Assembly: GCA_036244855.1 (NCBI GenBank)
Contig: BQKZ01000114.1
Location: 62,001-126,000, forward strand
DNA length: 64,000 nt
Source of the DNA: Temnopleurus reevesii
Lineage: Eukaryota; Echinodermata; Echinoidea; Temnopleuroida; Temnopleuridae
Reading direction: 5' to 3'
Under the pieces are notes generated by a model. The model ran no database searches. It had not been told where the DNA came from and worked only from the letters and a program-made list of their open reading frames with translations. The translations under genes and the position numbers were made by a program. This document shows, piece by piece, positions 1 to 12,890 of the stretch. Numbering within the stretch: the first letter of the stretch is position 1; each line of letters begins with the position of its first letter.

Positions 1-358
1 GAGAGAAAGAGAGAAATAGAAATAGTCATATACAAACATGCAGAGAGAGGGATAGACTGCAGCTAACATGCAGAGAGAGGGATAGACTGCAGCTAACAAA
101 TGTTAAAACCTTTTTAGGTTAAAAGAGTTTTTCTCAGATGTCGAATTTCACAATAGCCAATATAGAAAGTTCACTGACTCTGCAAAGGATATCTCAAAGA
201 AATGAATCACCGCTTTCAAAGAATCGTTGAAATAAGAGCAAGAATCGTTGAAATTAGATTGAGAATCTTTGAAATATGAGCATTCTCTGGTTGATTTCTT
301 AGTGAGAAGGTGGTGATGAACCCTCAGTTGAGGGTGGCGAGATATCAGGAGCAGATCA
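1..358. repeat. Short tandem repeats at the window start
   Basis: The 30-nt block AACATGCAGAGAGAGGGATA.. occurs twice in a row (about 36-98), and a 21-nt unit beginning AGAATCGTTGAAAT occurs about three times (about 219-280). No gene was seen. Confidence 0.7.
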
Positions 359-1643
359 GTGCAAAAACATGGTGTCGTGTCTCATCCTTATCTGTCTGTC
401 TCCCTCTCTGTTTCAAATGAGTCATCCTTTTTTTCATCATGGTTGTCATTCGTCACTGTTCATGCCCCTCTGAGTTCCCCTCTCTGGTACTCTATTAAAT
501 TTTTCAACCCTTTGTATATTTTTCTTCATATTCTTGCTCTTTGTATCTCTCTCTCCCCTACTCTCTCCAACAATAATCCTTCCTTGTCTTTTGCCATTCA
601 CTCCCTCTTCCTTTTTTTTGTTGGTTATCTTCATTTCTTTGCTCCTTTCCCTCCCCTGTTTCTCCGTCTCTGCCCCTCCCTATCTTTTCCCCCTCCCTAT
701 CTTTTCCCCCTCCCTATCTTTTCCCCCTACTTCCTCTCTTCTTCTGCTACTCTCTCTCTTTTCCTACCCCTTTTTCATTGCCCCCCTCTCCCAATATTAT
801 TTATGATCTTTATATTCTACTTCTCTGTTCTCTTTTATACGTTGATAAGCGAATATCATTCTATCTATCCGTAATTATGTCCATCTTCCACCCCCATTTC
901 TCTGTTGAATCTTTCACAGATAGTGATCCCCCCCCCTCTCGCTCACTCATTACCTATCACATCCCTGTCTGTCACTCTATCTCTTTTTCCCTCTTAAGCG
1001 CTCTCTCTATCTCTTTATTTTTGTTTGTGAAATGTAGAGATTTGTAGATGATTAAAACTCGCTATGTTCATATCTCACTAAGATAGCTTCACACAATGTA
1101 ACAGCTTACATTAACAGGCTGTAGATTTTTGTTCTCTCCTCTCTCTCGGATTCAATTTTTCATTTCCTTCCATCAATCTTCCCTTTTCACTTTTTTTGTT
1201 CTTCGCTCTGTCTTGTTTTTTTTTTTAAATATAGATTGTAGGAAATCTGGAGATGATTCACAGTTGTAAGTTCACATCTCACCAAGATAGTTTGAAACAG
1301 TGTAATTACATCTACAGGTTTTTCCTCTTTCTTCTCTCTCCTCTTACTCGTGTCTCCCTCCAACTGTCTCTTCTACTTTATCATCTCTCTCTTCTCCCCG
1401 TTTTCCTTCTTTCATAAAACAGAAGAGGGAGGCAGATGGTTCATGATGGTATGTTCAGATTTTGTCAAGATAACTTCACATGATGTAATTCCATCAACAG
1501 GTTGTTCTTTCATCTTCCTTCCTCTTCCAACTCTGCCTTTCCCTGAACCCCCCTCTCTCTCTCTCTTTCATAGAATGTAAAAAATCTGTGATTCACAGAC
1601 AGTATGTTCACATCTTACTGAGATAACTCCACACGTAATCTCC

Positions 1644-1686
<43 letters not shown>

Positions 1687-2640
1687 TAGAATTTAGAAAA
1701 TAAGAAATCTGTAGGTGATTCACAGACAGTATGTTCCCATACTAAGATAATTCCACACAAGATCACACTATCTCCCTCCCCCTCCCTCCCTCTCTAACTC
1801 ACTCCCCTCCTTATTTTATCTTCCCATTTTCTGCCTGTCTCTTTTCTCTCATTTTCTCAGTTTCTTAAAATGCAAGAGATCTATGTATGATTCACAGTCG
1901 GTATAGTTAGATCTTACTGAGCTAGCGTCACACAATGTAATTACATCATCAGGTTGTTCTCTGTAGTGTCTTGATATCATTGACTAATCTTCCATTCCTA
2001 ATTTGATTTGTCTGTAAAGGAGGTAATCCAAGTGTGATTTATTGAATCCTGTTAAAGAAAATTCCCCTTTCAAAAATTCTATTTCCACTTCAATGTGTAG
2101 AACTTTTTGTTGTTGTTGATCAGGTAAGCTTTGAATCTTTTGTGAAGTTGTCATTTTTTCAGCCCATACTTTTATTGATGATGGCTTTAGTGTCATGCCA
2201 GTGTTATCCCGTCTGCTGCAGGCTTCCTCCTCTTTTATTATTTCTCATATCATCTTGTTTTTCTGTCTAATTCTGTTCTTTCTGTCTGTTTGTCTCTCCT
2301 CTCCATTTTCTAACTATTTCCAAATATCTTTCCCTCTTTCTACCAGTCACCATTCTCTACCCATCCCCCTTGTGTGTATGTGTGTGTGTGTCTCTCTCTC
2401 TGTCTTCTTTTCTTTGCTTCCTTTCCTTTCCCTTGTTTTCTCCCATTCTTATTTTCACTCTCTCATACACCATCACATTTCCTCCTCCACATTTTCCCAG
2501 TATTCTCTTAACCGCCATTACTCCTACATCATCCCCCTACTCGTACTCTCTCTCTCTCTCTCTCCCTCTTTCTTTTTCCCTCCCACCCCCCTCAACCCGC
2601 ATTTTCCCAGTATTTTCTTAACCACCATTACTTATATATC
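359..2640. repeat. C/T-rich minisatellite region
   Basis: Long CTCT/CCCT tracts alternate with a unit of about 85-100 nt containing AAATCTGT..GATGATTCACAG, then ATGTTCACATCTCACTAAGATA, CACAATGTAATTACATC and CAGGTTGTTCT. Copies are at about 1030, 1235, 1425, 1571, 1687 and 1868. A second repeated block, CATTTTCCCAGTATTCTCTT followed by AACCGCCATTAC, is found near 2494, 2597 and 3409. The frequent pyrimidine runs create long open frames rich in Ser/Leu/Phe/Pro that I do not regard as coding. Confidence 0.8.
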
Positions 2641-3192
2641 CTTCTATCATATCTCATTTATGAATATTCATGAGCTATCAAGCTATATGATTGGTCGATG
2701 GGGGCAGACATGCTTTCATATATTTCAACTAGTAAACAAGCCACCAAAACCAATTCGGTATATTTTTCAATATACTCAACCGCGGTAGAAATGCACAAAT
2801 GCGCACGCGCAAAACGCGTGAAGCGGTCCGCGAAAACGTAAACAAATATGGCGACGTACACGAAGGATTTTGCTGTCGGCAAACTCATCTGTAATCGTTA
2901 ATCCTGTGAAATCAGTTTGAATGGATAGCATTAGCTTGGTCACAAAAATGTTCTACTCAATATAAGAAAAAGTACTGTAATCCAAGAGAAAAATGTTGTT
3001 TCATAATCAGCTAGAAGACGTAGTGTACTGTGGCAGTGCAGTACTGTGCCGTGACTGAGTGGGTACCGACTGAGTGTGACAGTGAACTACTGTGTCTGTG
3101 TACGGTTGAGCCGAGTATCTGAGTAAGTTTCACGTTTTACCTCTTATTTTTTTAAAGAGATATAAATCAAATATCCCGAACAGTTACTTTGA

Positions 3193-3262
3193 TGGGCTAG
3201 CAAAGAAAACTATTTTTCCTCGGGGGCTTCGCCCCTCAGAAAAATAGTATTGCTAGCCTATC
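3193..3262. repeat. Short palindrome (foldback)
   Basis: GGGCTAGCAAAGAAAACTAT and its near-complement on the other side of CCTCGGGGGCTTCGCCCCTCAG form a hairpin of about 30-nt arms. The same core (CTATTTTCTGAGGGG...CCCCGAGGAAAATAG) recurs at 44411-44447, so it is a dispersed foldback family. Confidence 0.75.
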
Positions 3263-3473
3263 CTCAGAAATATAATTCCAATATACTTTCTCAGAGCTTG
3301 GGATATTTGAATAATATCTCCTATTCTCTCTCTCAGTATCTCTATATCCCCCTCTCTCTCTCTCCCATTCCCCACTATCCACACTTCCCATTCCCCACTA
3401 TCCACACTTCCCAGTATTCTCTTAACCGCCATTACTTCCGCATCCTTAATCCTCTCTCACACCCTGCTGGCGT

Positions 3474-3836
3474 TTGATCTCGATGCCGTCAAGGTGTGCA
3501 TCCCAATGCGATGATTCACCGCCTAGCGAGGAGGCCAATAAACGGGGGCAGCTTTACAATCCCTTTCATCCACCATCCCGCACCTCCCGGTCAAGTTGCG
3601 TTAATAAAGTGCACCAGCCAATCCCGCCGTTCCCCCGGGGACCCCCAAATTGTATTTTTCTAACCTGTTCGCACGGCCATGTAACACCTTGGAAGATCCT
3701 CCACTGGTTTCCTTTTGCTGGTTTTTCTCCATGCCTCCACATCATCTACAGCCATAAGTCTGTCCCAGGCAGTTTGGAATTAATTGAGCAACTCCCCCCC
3801 CCCCAAAAAAAAAAGAAGAAAATGTATGCAAACTAG
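3474..3836. other. GC-rich patch without a supported gene
   Basis: Locally GC-rich DNA (about 3474-3680) carries an open frame of 120 codons, but codon use and protein wording give no family signal and there is no matching splice context. It is left as a non-coding GC-rich patch; a 5' exon of an unrelated gene cannot be excluded. Confidence 0.3.
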
Positions 3837-4145
3837 ATTTCAAGTATTGTTGCTCAATTGTATTTAAAGGAGAATCACAAAGACATTGTCAAGCCTGGAA
3901 CGTGCGGGTTTGACGAATGAAATGCGAACGGACTGCGAAAAGTGATTGGTATTGTGAGGACAAAAAAGGGAAAACATTTCGAGCAAGAATGAAAAACAAA
4001 TTGGACGAACCAAACAACTTCCACTGAAGCCTTCGAAAGGGTTATATGCACACAAAAGAAAGTATTTCCCCGATTTATACGGTGTATTCCTGTTCAACAT
4101 TACTCAGCAGAATAAGAGGAAGGAATTTCCTTATGTGTACATAAN

Positions 4146-5216
4146 GCGAGTCAACGCCAGTCTGATGAAGCCTGCAGAAAACAGTAGGCGAAAGCTCACC
4201 AAAGGTAAATTCCATTTGATTGTGAATTAATGAAATTCGCTATTATTATATATTTATAGTAATTCCAAGGTGTGATTCCAAATTTTGTTTAAACAAAATT
4301 TTTTGCAGTGGTTTTAGTCATCCTACCATAACATCAGATTTTATCTTCCTGAATAGGAGAGGTGTTGACATTGTCTCAATTTAATAAAATATTAGGATTG
4401 TATTGTCTAATCATTATTCTTTTTTATTACTTTGAATATTCTATAAACTATATTGGCGTAATTCCCAGATAAGCAAATTTTGTTTGAATGAGACATCGTA
4501 GAGAAAAGGTTACTTTTAGACATCTTGGCAGTGTTTCACAAAATTACAAATTACTTTAAGAACGACTTTAAGAGTAATCTGTTCACTTTCCATAACCCCT
4601 GCTAACTTGGTAAAATAATCTATTGCTTCTCGTTTCATCACATTCATCATACGATAGAGAAAATCACTGCAGGCTTGTTAAAATCGTTACAGTATCATAT
4701 CACCGACTAGACAGCCCTTTCTCTGGTAAAGCCGTCCCCCTTCCCATCCTCCTCCTTCCTCTTCAAAACACTATGATACATCCCATCGCTCCACATCCTG
4801 TAGCGGTTTTAGTCATCCTACCATAGCATCAGATTTTATCTTCCTGAAGAGAAAAGGAGGTGTTGCATTGTCCCAATTTAACCAAATCTCAAGATTCTAT
4901 CGCCCAATTGGCCTTCTTTGTGAATATTTTCGAGATTCCATGAACTATATTTATAGTATCCTTGAAGAGGTTCATCTGATTGGTAAATCTATGATAATAG
5001 CGAATTTCATTAATTCACAATCAAATGGAATTTACCTTTGGTGAGCTATCCATATCCAGCGGGGGCGTGAACACATTATGAATCGTGATGTTGGACAATA
5101 CAAATTATCTTCGGCATACATTCCCATTCTCTCGGACTATAAGACTGCCGATACCCCATCTACGGCGAGTCAACGCCAGTCTGATGAAGCCTGCAGAAAA
5201 CAGTAGGCGAAAGCTC
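4146..5216. repeat. 1.07 kb segment with 52-nt terminal direct repeats, bounded by Ns
   Basis: An identical 52-nt sequence (GCGAGTCAACGCCAG ... GGCGAAAGCTC) lies at 4146-4197 and 5165-5216. The first copy is directly preceded by a single N (4145) and the second directly followed by one (5217). Inside are an inverted pair (about 4193-4247 versus 4992-5046, starting AGCTCACCAAAGGTAAATTC) and a direct pair (about 4315-4460 versus 4808-4960, starting TAGTCATCCTACCATA). The 52-nt repeat contains a hammerhead-like core. It is either a Penelope-like or other retroelement remnant, or a repeat unit placed between gaps by an assembler. Confidence 0.75.
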
Positions 5217-5220
5217 NTAG

Positions 5221-6780
5221 ATATATATTTCATAACGTACTCTCGTTTTTCTTAAGTGGTTTTTAACTTTAAGTATGATATGGTGGACAATTTTTCTTGG
5301 TTCATAATAGCCATGAGCAGAATGAAGCCACACATAAATAATCTGACCTCAAAACCAATGTGCACAATGGAAATTATCAATTTTTAAATGACCTGCCTTT
5401 TGGCAAACGATTACAAACTACTAGTAAAATGATTTGGGAGTGTGAATTGTAAGATTCAGCCAGGGAAATAGCACACAATTTTCATCTGCATGACAGATTA
5501 TCAGAATATTCTTCTGATCAGAATAACTTGAAGGATACAAAGTAGCATGCTAATTTCAAATCTTGGGATAATTCAAATGCATCTACAATGAACAGGACTG
5601 TAAGATTTTGGTAAAAACCCCTCCCCTCTTGTCTGCCACCTGCAGTTTTCAACTCTCATGTTTCGATCTCAGCCAAGATGGTAACTGCCTCCAGCGTTTT
5701 GTTGTTTATCGATTAATATTCTTCTTAACCCTGTTCACTGTGGTATTTTGATTCTCTTTGTGGTTGTCGAGACAAAGAACTGATTTAACTAGAAAGATGC
5801 AGAATGCATTTTTATATATTGTAGTGTTTTGTCATTCTTTACTCTTTGCAACTTACATGTTTTGGTGGGATGTTCTCATAGATAATAATAATAATAATAA
5901 TGATATACATTGATTTATATAGCGCAATTACTATACTAAATATTTTCAGCTGCGCTAATTATGTCTTAATGCCAATTTGTACAAAGAAGTTTTTAAGAGA
6001 AAAGATATGTTTTTAAATTGGACTGGAAGATATTTAGGGATTGAGAATTTCTGATGTTGATTGGCAAGCTGTAACCAATGGAGCTTTCTCAGAAGAGGTG
6101 TACAGGAAGTGAATTTGGGTTGAGGGTAGATGAGACTTGCACATACATTTTGAACTTTTTGTAATCTTGCTATCAGACAGAAAGATAAAGAATATAGAAT
6201 AAAGAGTAAAGAATACAATAATGTAGTTTCCCATATAGCCCTGTTAAAACATTGTCTGGGAGTACAGCTTGTTTCTAATTGTTGCCTTTGTACTTTCTTT
6301 AACATTGAGAAATTCAAGCAAAATCAAAGTAAAATCAGTAAATTATTTTATGCAATATCTTCTGCAATTATGATATACATTCTTTACTCCAATTTTTATA
6401 CTCTTTGTCTCTTGCGAGTAAATACTTATTATCTGGCTTCCACTTTGGGGATATACTTATTTATGAAGTCTAAACTTCATTTTAAGGCATATTCTCAGCA
6501 TAACTTTCTCATATGACACAACACTAAACTTCTGATTTAAACATACCAATCATTAAGGTGCTGGATTGAACATTTTGTTTGACACATTCTATTTCATAAA
6601 CCCGTTCCTCAACTTAAGATAATTAATATTTATTAAGAAAACACCAAATCAATGCGCCTTTCTTCCATAAACAAGTCCTAGCATTTCATTCTATAATTGC
6701 AGAGTAGGGCGCACCATGTCACTACACCTTTTTACTTTAAACAACTCTTAACTTCTTTATGGACGACACTGTGTCATGTC
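5221..6780. other. AT-rich DNA, no gene seen
   Basis: No exon with family similarity was found on either strand. There is an (AAT)n tract at 5881-5901 followed by ATATAGCGCAATTACTA, a remnant of the 3' end of the SINE family seen at 15 and 33 kb. Confidence 0.6.
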
Positions 6781-6782
6781 CC

Positions 6783-6873
6783 ACTGCGCCGCGTGACACC
6801 AACGGGAGTGTTTACGTGAGATCCTCAGCCGCGCTCTGTCCTGCGCCCCGCACTCTTCGCGACGGAGCGGTAA
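6783..6873. other. CpG-dense islet
   Basis: About 90 nt with many CpGs (GCGCCGCGTGAC, GCCGCGC, CTTCGCGACGGAGCG) stand out in AT-rich DNA. No coding signal was seen. It could be a regulatory element or an old GC-rich repeat fragment. Confidence 0.4.
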
Positions 6874-6986
6874 ATGTCAAGCAGGGTGATTCATCATTGG
6901 TGTGAATACCATTTTGATATGGCATACACACACGGAGAAACGAGACGTGTGGATTTTGATGCTGTGCATACATACATGCACTCTTT

Positions 6987-7018
6987 GAGGATGAGAAAGA
7001 GAGAGAGAGAGAGAGAGA
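6987..7018. repeat. (GA)n microsatellite
   Basis: An uninterrupted GAGAGA run, with a nearby repeated TGTGCATACATG word on both sides (6964 and 7039). Confidence 0.85.
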
Positions 7019-7119
7019 TGCCCCATCCATGCAATACTGTGCATACATGTACCTCTGCAAGATAGGATGTGGGGGAGAGAGAAAAAGAGATTGCTTGTGG
7101 CTGAGATACATCGAGGAAG

Positions 7120-10100
7120 AAGAGTGAAAGTAGGTTCAAATCCATGTGAGGGTAAACTAAGCAAGATGTTTAGGAAAGAAATGAAAATATGATTGAGTGA
7201 GTTGAGGAGGCATAAAGATAGAAGCAGTGTTTAGTGTTTAGAGTCTAGAGGAGGGGAAGGGATTAATAGAAAAATAGAGGAGAGTGCTTCCAAAGTAGGG
7301 TAGATAGTTAATCTTCAAGCTACATGTAGCAACCCAACCATCTGTTGAGCTGAAAGATAAGTAAAAGGCTAGAATTTTCCACTGGAAGATGTAGTGGGAT
7401 GTAGTACTTTAGATTCATGCACAGTAATCTAAAGTAGATGTGAACTTAGTCCAGGAGCGTGGAAAGTTGATATTTCCAAATAAATTCCTTCCCCCATTGT
7501 CATTGTCCACAATGATGAGCTTCACAACATACGATATGAAGGCTTCGAACATACCTGCCAACTGTTAATATTTTATATTATTCAGAATGATCTTGGGCTG
7601 GACATCAAAACATATTTTCAGAGTTACTAAAGTGAGTTCCATATTGCCATTATGCTTTCATGTTCTCTGAAAGTTTAAATGAGAATAAAATTTCCCCTTC
7701 ATTTTGCTCAACTGATTTAAGGATATTGCCACTATGATTGAATGTTTTAGAAAGCCTTTAGTTACTATGTTTGTCCTTCTTTTAGATAAAACTTTCTTTT
7801 CAATTGAAAACTGGCAAGTATGTAATACTGGGCACTCTTGTTGCATAGAACTTCTCTGAATAATGAAGAGTTTTTATCATTCTATTTCATACTTTATATA
7901 CTCTAATAACACAGTGTTTATCCTAGATTTATATGTTTGTAAATGCTTTAACTTATAACTCTGATATGAACTATAAAGTATTGTTATTTAAAAAGAATTG
8001 TCTTCTTTTTGCTTGTTTGTTTTTTTCGATTGAAATAATGGAAGTTATAATGGGAGCAATAGTGGGAACACTTGTCGCACGAAACACTTCCTGAATTTCC
8101 ATTCCTGTTCCAGCCCTTGTCTAGCTTTCCCCTCATGAATAATCAATAAGGCTGTACGAGCGTGTACGAATCGTCGCAACAATGGCTTTCACCCACCCAA
8201 CATGGCCCGTATAATGATGAATATTTGATCAAGGTTGGTAGATTTAAGTGGTTTTGAAGATCAGGGAATTATGAGCTGTCGTTACAAGGTTAATACAGGT
8301 GTTTTCATGTCATATAAACTTGTCGTATAGCCTTCTAGTTCATGTAGTATGAAAAGTCGATTTCGATAATTGGAGATGTAATGTATTATATTGTCTTTAT
8401 ATTATCAGACAAGTAGGTATAATTTTGGTTTTGATTTCCACTCTAGAGTTGTAAAACCATTGTTTCATTTTTTACTGTTGGGAAGATGTTGATAGAAGAT
8501 TACTCTTGTTTTATGATACCAGGAGTATGGCATATACTTCTTCAATTTGAAATTTAGACAAATTTGGAGCAGAATGAATGAACCTACAAAATAATTCTCT
8601 TAACACTGGTTTTTCTATCCTATTCTCTTTCTTTCAATCGATATATATCATCTGTTTTACTCTCTGTATGACATTTTTAATTTTGTGCTCTTCTTCTTTT
8701 TCTTATAAACAATTCTTTAATTCTTTGATAGATTTTGAGGTCTTAGTTTTGTAAGTTCATTTTACATTCTATTCTTAGTTCGTCCTTTTGAAAGGTTGAA
8801 TTGACTTGACATTGGTACAACTTGGCACTCATTCTGATCTCTTCGCTGTCTAATAACCTGACAAATGACATTTCATGAACATCATGGACAATGTCATCAC
8901 ATCTCCTACTGCAGTTGAATGCCAGTCGTGTATCTTACTCCAGTGAATGAACATTTCCGGTATGCAAGATGCGAGACATGTAGTTAGTCTTATAGCACAG
9001 ACCCCAAATCAAGAAGTAAATTTAAATCCACCCACTTGTTTAAATAAATGTGTTTGGAGTGGAAGCCTACACACTTATGGGCAGCTCTTGTATGTAAACC
9101 ATCTCTGTGCAGTGCTAATCTGTCTATCCAGACTCTGGCAGTAGCAATATAGTGATCAGCACTAGATAAAATGCTTTGATCAGGTATGTGATCACAGACT
9201 AATGCTCAAAACTTGGCTAGCATACCTCCTCTGCATTCATGTTACATCCAAGAGAGGCCTGTGATGACAGACGCAGTATTCATAACAGTCATGTGACCTT
9301 TTCATGTCCAACACTGAGAATCGCCATCCATCCCACAATGCAATAGCAATGAGGTGCTTGTTTCCTCGCAGTGATTGTGTTATTGCGGAAGTGTTCTACA
9401 ACTTAGAGTGCAACTTGATCTTCCATTATAGATTTTATTTCTACTTGATGAGTTGATTGCAACATACAATTCTCCCACCGATAATAGGCGATATCAAATG
9501 ATAACTTACGATACGGCCGATATCAATCCGCTGATGCAAGGGCAGTGACATCCCGCTTGGGAAAGTATACATGAGTGCTATCTCCCATTTACAAATAATT
9601 TCCTATTTTTCTTCAGACGTACTCTGTACTGCATCAAACAAACACCCCCATGGTGTAATGGTATAGGCCAATATTTCAAACTTGGTTGGCAAATTGTTGT
9701 TATATATTTTGTACTCTTCTATACATCAATGGTTCATTGTAAATATCACCTGCTTCAAATTTTGAAAAGGTTCTTTATTTTAAGAAAGTATGAACAAATC
9801 AAGTAAGCTGTAAATGAATTCGGCCATTTTTGTAATTACCCAATATTTCAGACTAATTAGGTGAAATCCTTGTCAAAAAAGGTAATTTATTTAATGAAAA
9901 TAGATAATGCACATGAAAACAAGCATCTGATCCAAAGAGGGGGAATCAATCTCATTTAGAACAAATTGATGCATTTCCCCATTAGTGCAAAAAACAAAAG
10001 AATCAGAGCATGACAGACAATAGATGCCATTTAACATCTCCTAGTTAAACTGCTTTCCGATTAGCTATTAATGCTTGACAATCACCCATTAAAGATGGCA

Positions 10101-10170
10101 CAGGATTTCAGTTTACATAAATGGTCATTGTTGTGCTTTTATACATTCTATTATTAGAAACATGGTTTTA
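7120..10170. other. No gene seen
   Basis: AT-rich, mostly unique-looking DNA. No PTB, WW or other recognisable exon was found on either strand. Confidence 0.5.
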
Positions 10171-10174
10171 AAAA

Positions 10175-10349
10175 TACTGTATAAGCTGAAATTTTTGCAG
10201 TGGTTTTATTTCTGCAAATTTCGCGGTCCTAGCCTCGCGAAAATTTCCACTCAGTATAATGCACACTCATATGCATACAAACACTGTCAAAAGTGCAGAA
10301 ATAACAACATGCTAAAATGTCAAACTGGTCACAAAACACAAAAAATATT
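10175..10349. repeat. Dispersed element, ACTGTATAAGC family, copy 1
   Basis: Begins ACTGTATAAGCTGAAATTTTTG and contains TTTCGCGG and GAAATAACAACATGCTA. A related copy in opposite orientation lies at 22315-22519, and a third, with an internal 38-nt triplication, at 24495-24730. It is a short, probably non-autonomous DNA element. Confidence 0.6.
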
Positions 10350-10631
10350 GACTTGTACAGTAGATGATTATGATAACTTCATATTTACACTTCATTTCAT
10401 GTTTATGTTTATATTTATTCATAATATAGCTATTAGATTTCAAGAGATAGGTCTTTAATTCATAGCAACATCACGCATCCCATTTCGTGCAATATATATT
10501 TTCAGATGGTTGACCTGATTCCGATTATCATGGGAGGAAAAGAGAGGTAGCCAATTAGTCTCAGTATTACACTCTTTATGAATGAATTTAATCATTTAAT
10601 GTTCCATACACACAGAGATCAGGCATCTGTA

Positions 10632-10764
10632 ATGCCCCGGTCACATAGTACCCCGAAAGCAACACGATTCAACACGACTGTTTGTTAATTCACAGTTAAC
10701 TGCCTCAGAACAAAGAGTCGTGTTGAATTGTATTGCTTCCGGAGCCCTATGTGACCGGGACATA
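10632..10764. mobile_element. Palindromic MITE, family A copy 1
   Basis: About 130 nt with inverted arms of roughly 45 nt, starting GCCCCGGTCACATAG and ending CTATGTGACCGGG, around a core GTTAATTCACAGTTAACTGC. It belongs with 23035-23162 and 30834-30962. Target-site flanks are eroded here. Confidence 0.85.
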
Positions 10765-10799
10765 ACTGGCCCCACTTAAGGGATTAACCTGTGTCTCTC

Positions 10800-12540
10800 A
10801 AAAAACATGCCAAACATACATTAATTAGGCCATGAATATGTGAAAACAGTAGGGGTGCGTGTATGCTATCCTGTGGGACCCCATCACTTAGTGGAGCACT
10901 AATTGCATCTTGGGGAAGTTGGCTTTCTCTTCTGGATAAGGCAAAAGGTGGTTTTGAGGATTGGGGTTGTGAAGGAGGGGATGTTAGTTTAGTGCTAGGG
11001 GCATATTAAAATGTGTAATGTGGAACAAGTTAATCTGCTTCTGCTTCATAAAGCCAAATATTTGTGCTATATCTATATTTTTAGAGATACTATAATTACG
11101 TTTGCTATTCTCCTTATGAGTGTGGCACATGGCTGTGTTTTGATCCCTCAAATAGACATAAACATTTCTCAGCTAACCAGCTGTATAGTGTAACCCTAGA
11201 CTGCTAGGTTTTTATGAAAGTGTGGAGTATTGTTTGCTTAACTTGCTAGCCAGCGTATGTGACCAGTGTCCACAGAAGCAAGTATAGAGTTAAAAGTCTA
11301 ACAAAATTGGATTTTTCTTCTAATTGGCCCATCATTTGTCATACAAGTTTATTTTGTCTTCAAAATATTAGCTAACAATCAACCAAATTATAGTGTTTGT
11401 TCTGAATTGCCTTGTTCTTGTAAATGATCGATCCTGCTGAATATAAAATGATCTGTGGTATAGTTTTAGTATCTCCTACCTGGATTACTCAGGCTATCAA
11501 TTTGCAAATGAAAAAAGAAATTACCATGAAATTGTTGGCTGACGTGTCATATCAAGGTCATAAACACAGGGTTATATCATGAGGATTCATCAATTTACGG
11601 AGTCTACTTTTATCCCAATGCCATTTGTGATGATGATACACTTTGGTGAGTCACCCATTTATTGTTATTATGTTGATCATATCAGAAAGGTGACAAAGTG
11701 CATCGGAGGTGGTGTTCACTCAGACAGTCTATGTGTTAGGATAATGGCAGATGTTTGTTTACTTGGTGTCTGATGCTGTTGCCATGGTAATGTGGATGAT
11801 GGTTCATCCATATATGTTGGATATCTTGATGATTTAATCCTCCTGTTTCTTGCTATTTTGTTACTTTAACCTGTTGATAATAATTGAACCACACTATTTC
11901 AAATCTAGTTTGGAGCAGTATGTTTGGTAATTGTGATACACACCTTTAAGAACAAAATTCAGATTTGTTTGAATAATAGCAGATTATAATTTTTACATTT
12001 TGAGAAGATAAAACAAGTGTGTTTTTTGCTCATATTGTTATCTGGTTATGTTCTATTTCTGGAGTAATTATTCATCTTTCAATGCAAATTATTTTTCAAC
12101 AAATTATTAGGACATTATTTAGGATTTCTATGAAAATTCTTTATTTCTCAACTTTGGACCGTAATTCTAAGCCCATCTTGAAATAGATCTTAACGCTTGT
12201 GGGCTCTTTGATGATATTCAAAATTAGGAATGTTCCAGTCAGCCTATCCCCCTGTTGTAAAAATTCATAACATTGCTATTTTCAGAGGAATGCATAATTC
12301 TGAAGCCTGATACATCTACCATGCTATCCTCTCTTCATGAAATGTTGATTTTAATAATGTCAAGTTTATTCCTCGCCTTGAGTGTATTTTGTCTGGAGAT
12401 TCAGCCTCGGCTTGACCCAAATTCATTTTTGCCCAACGGAAGATTACTCCCTAGCCCCCCTCAACCCCAGGTTAGATCGGAAGGAAGAGGCGGAGTGCGC
12501 CGTGTGTAAGCTGATACGTTCCCGATGGGCGGAGTGTAAA
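10800..12540. other. No gene seen
   Basis: AT-rich DNA without recognisable exons. There is a GC-rich patch near 12405-12545 without coding support. Confidence 0.45.
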
Positions 12541-12550
12541 TCTTCCCCTC

Positions 12551-12890
12551 TGGTCCTCACGAACTTGATACCAGCATTTTGATTTCAATTAAAAACTCTG
12601 GCGGTAGACGATCATCCAAGTTGAAAGAGCAGAAAAGGTTTTGATAAATTCCCACTGCCACTCCATTCAACCTTTCTTCCACTAGGTTTATTATTTTGTT
12701 CTCATAAATTGCGTTACAAAATACCAATGGCTGTATGCATTAAATTTATCTAGATAAATTATAGCACAAATCTCCCCATCTGACCGTCACGAACCCTCCC
12801 TTAAAAACTCTGATGGTAAATATTCATCCAAGTTTAAAGAGCAGAATTTTTTTATGAATTGCCACTTCCACAGCCACTTACTCTAGATGT
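12551..12890. repeat. Two-copy tandem repeat (~230 nt)
   Basis: A unit containing CTC(A/C)CGAAC, AAAAACTCTGG(C/T)GGTA and CATCCAAGTTGAAAGAGCAGA occurs at about 12555 and 12786. Confidence 0.65.

Noticed and set aside
359..1047. Long Ser/Leu/Pro/Phe-rich open frames on the plus strand
   Set aside because: They arise from C/T-rich repeat DNA in which stop codons are rare; several frames are open at once.
3474..3836. 120-codon frame in GC-rich DNA
   Set aside because: No recognised motif, ends in a poly-A-coded Lys run, and no splice-phase link to the APBB exons.
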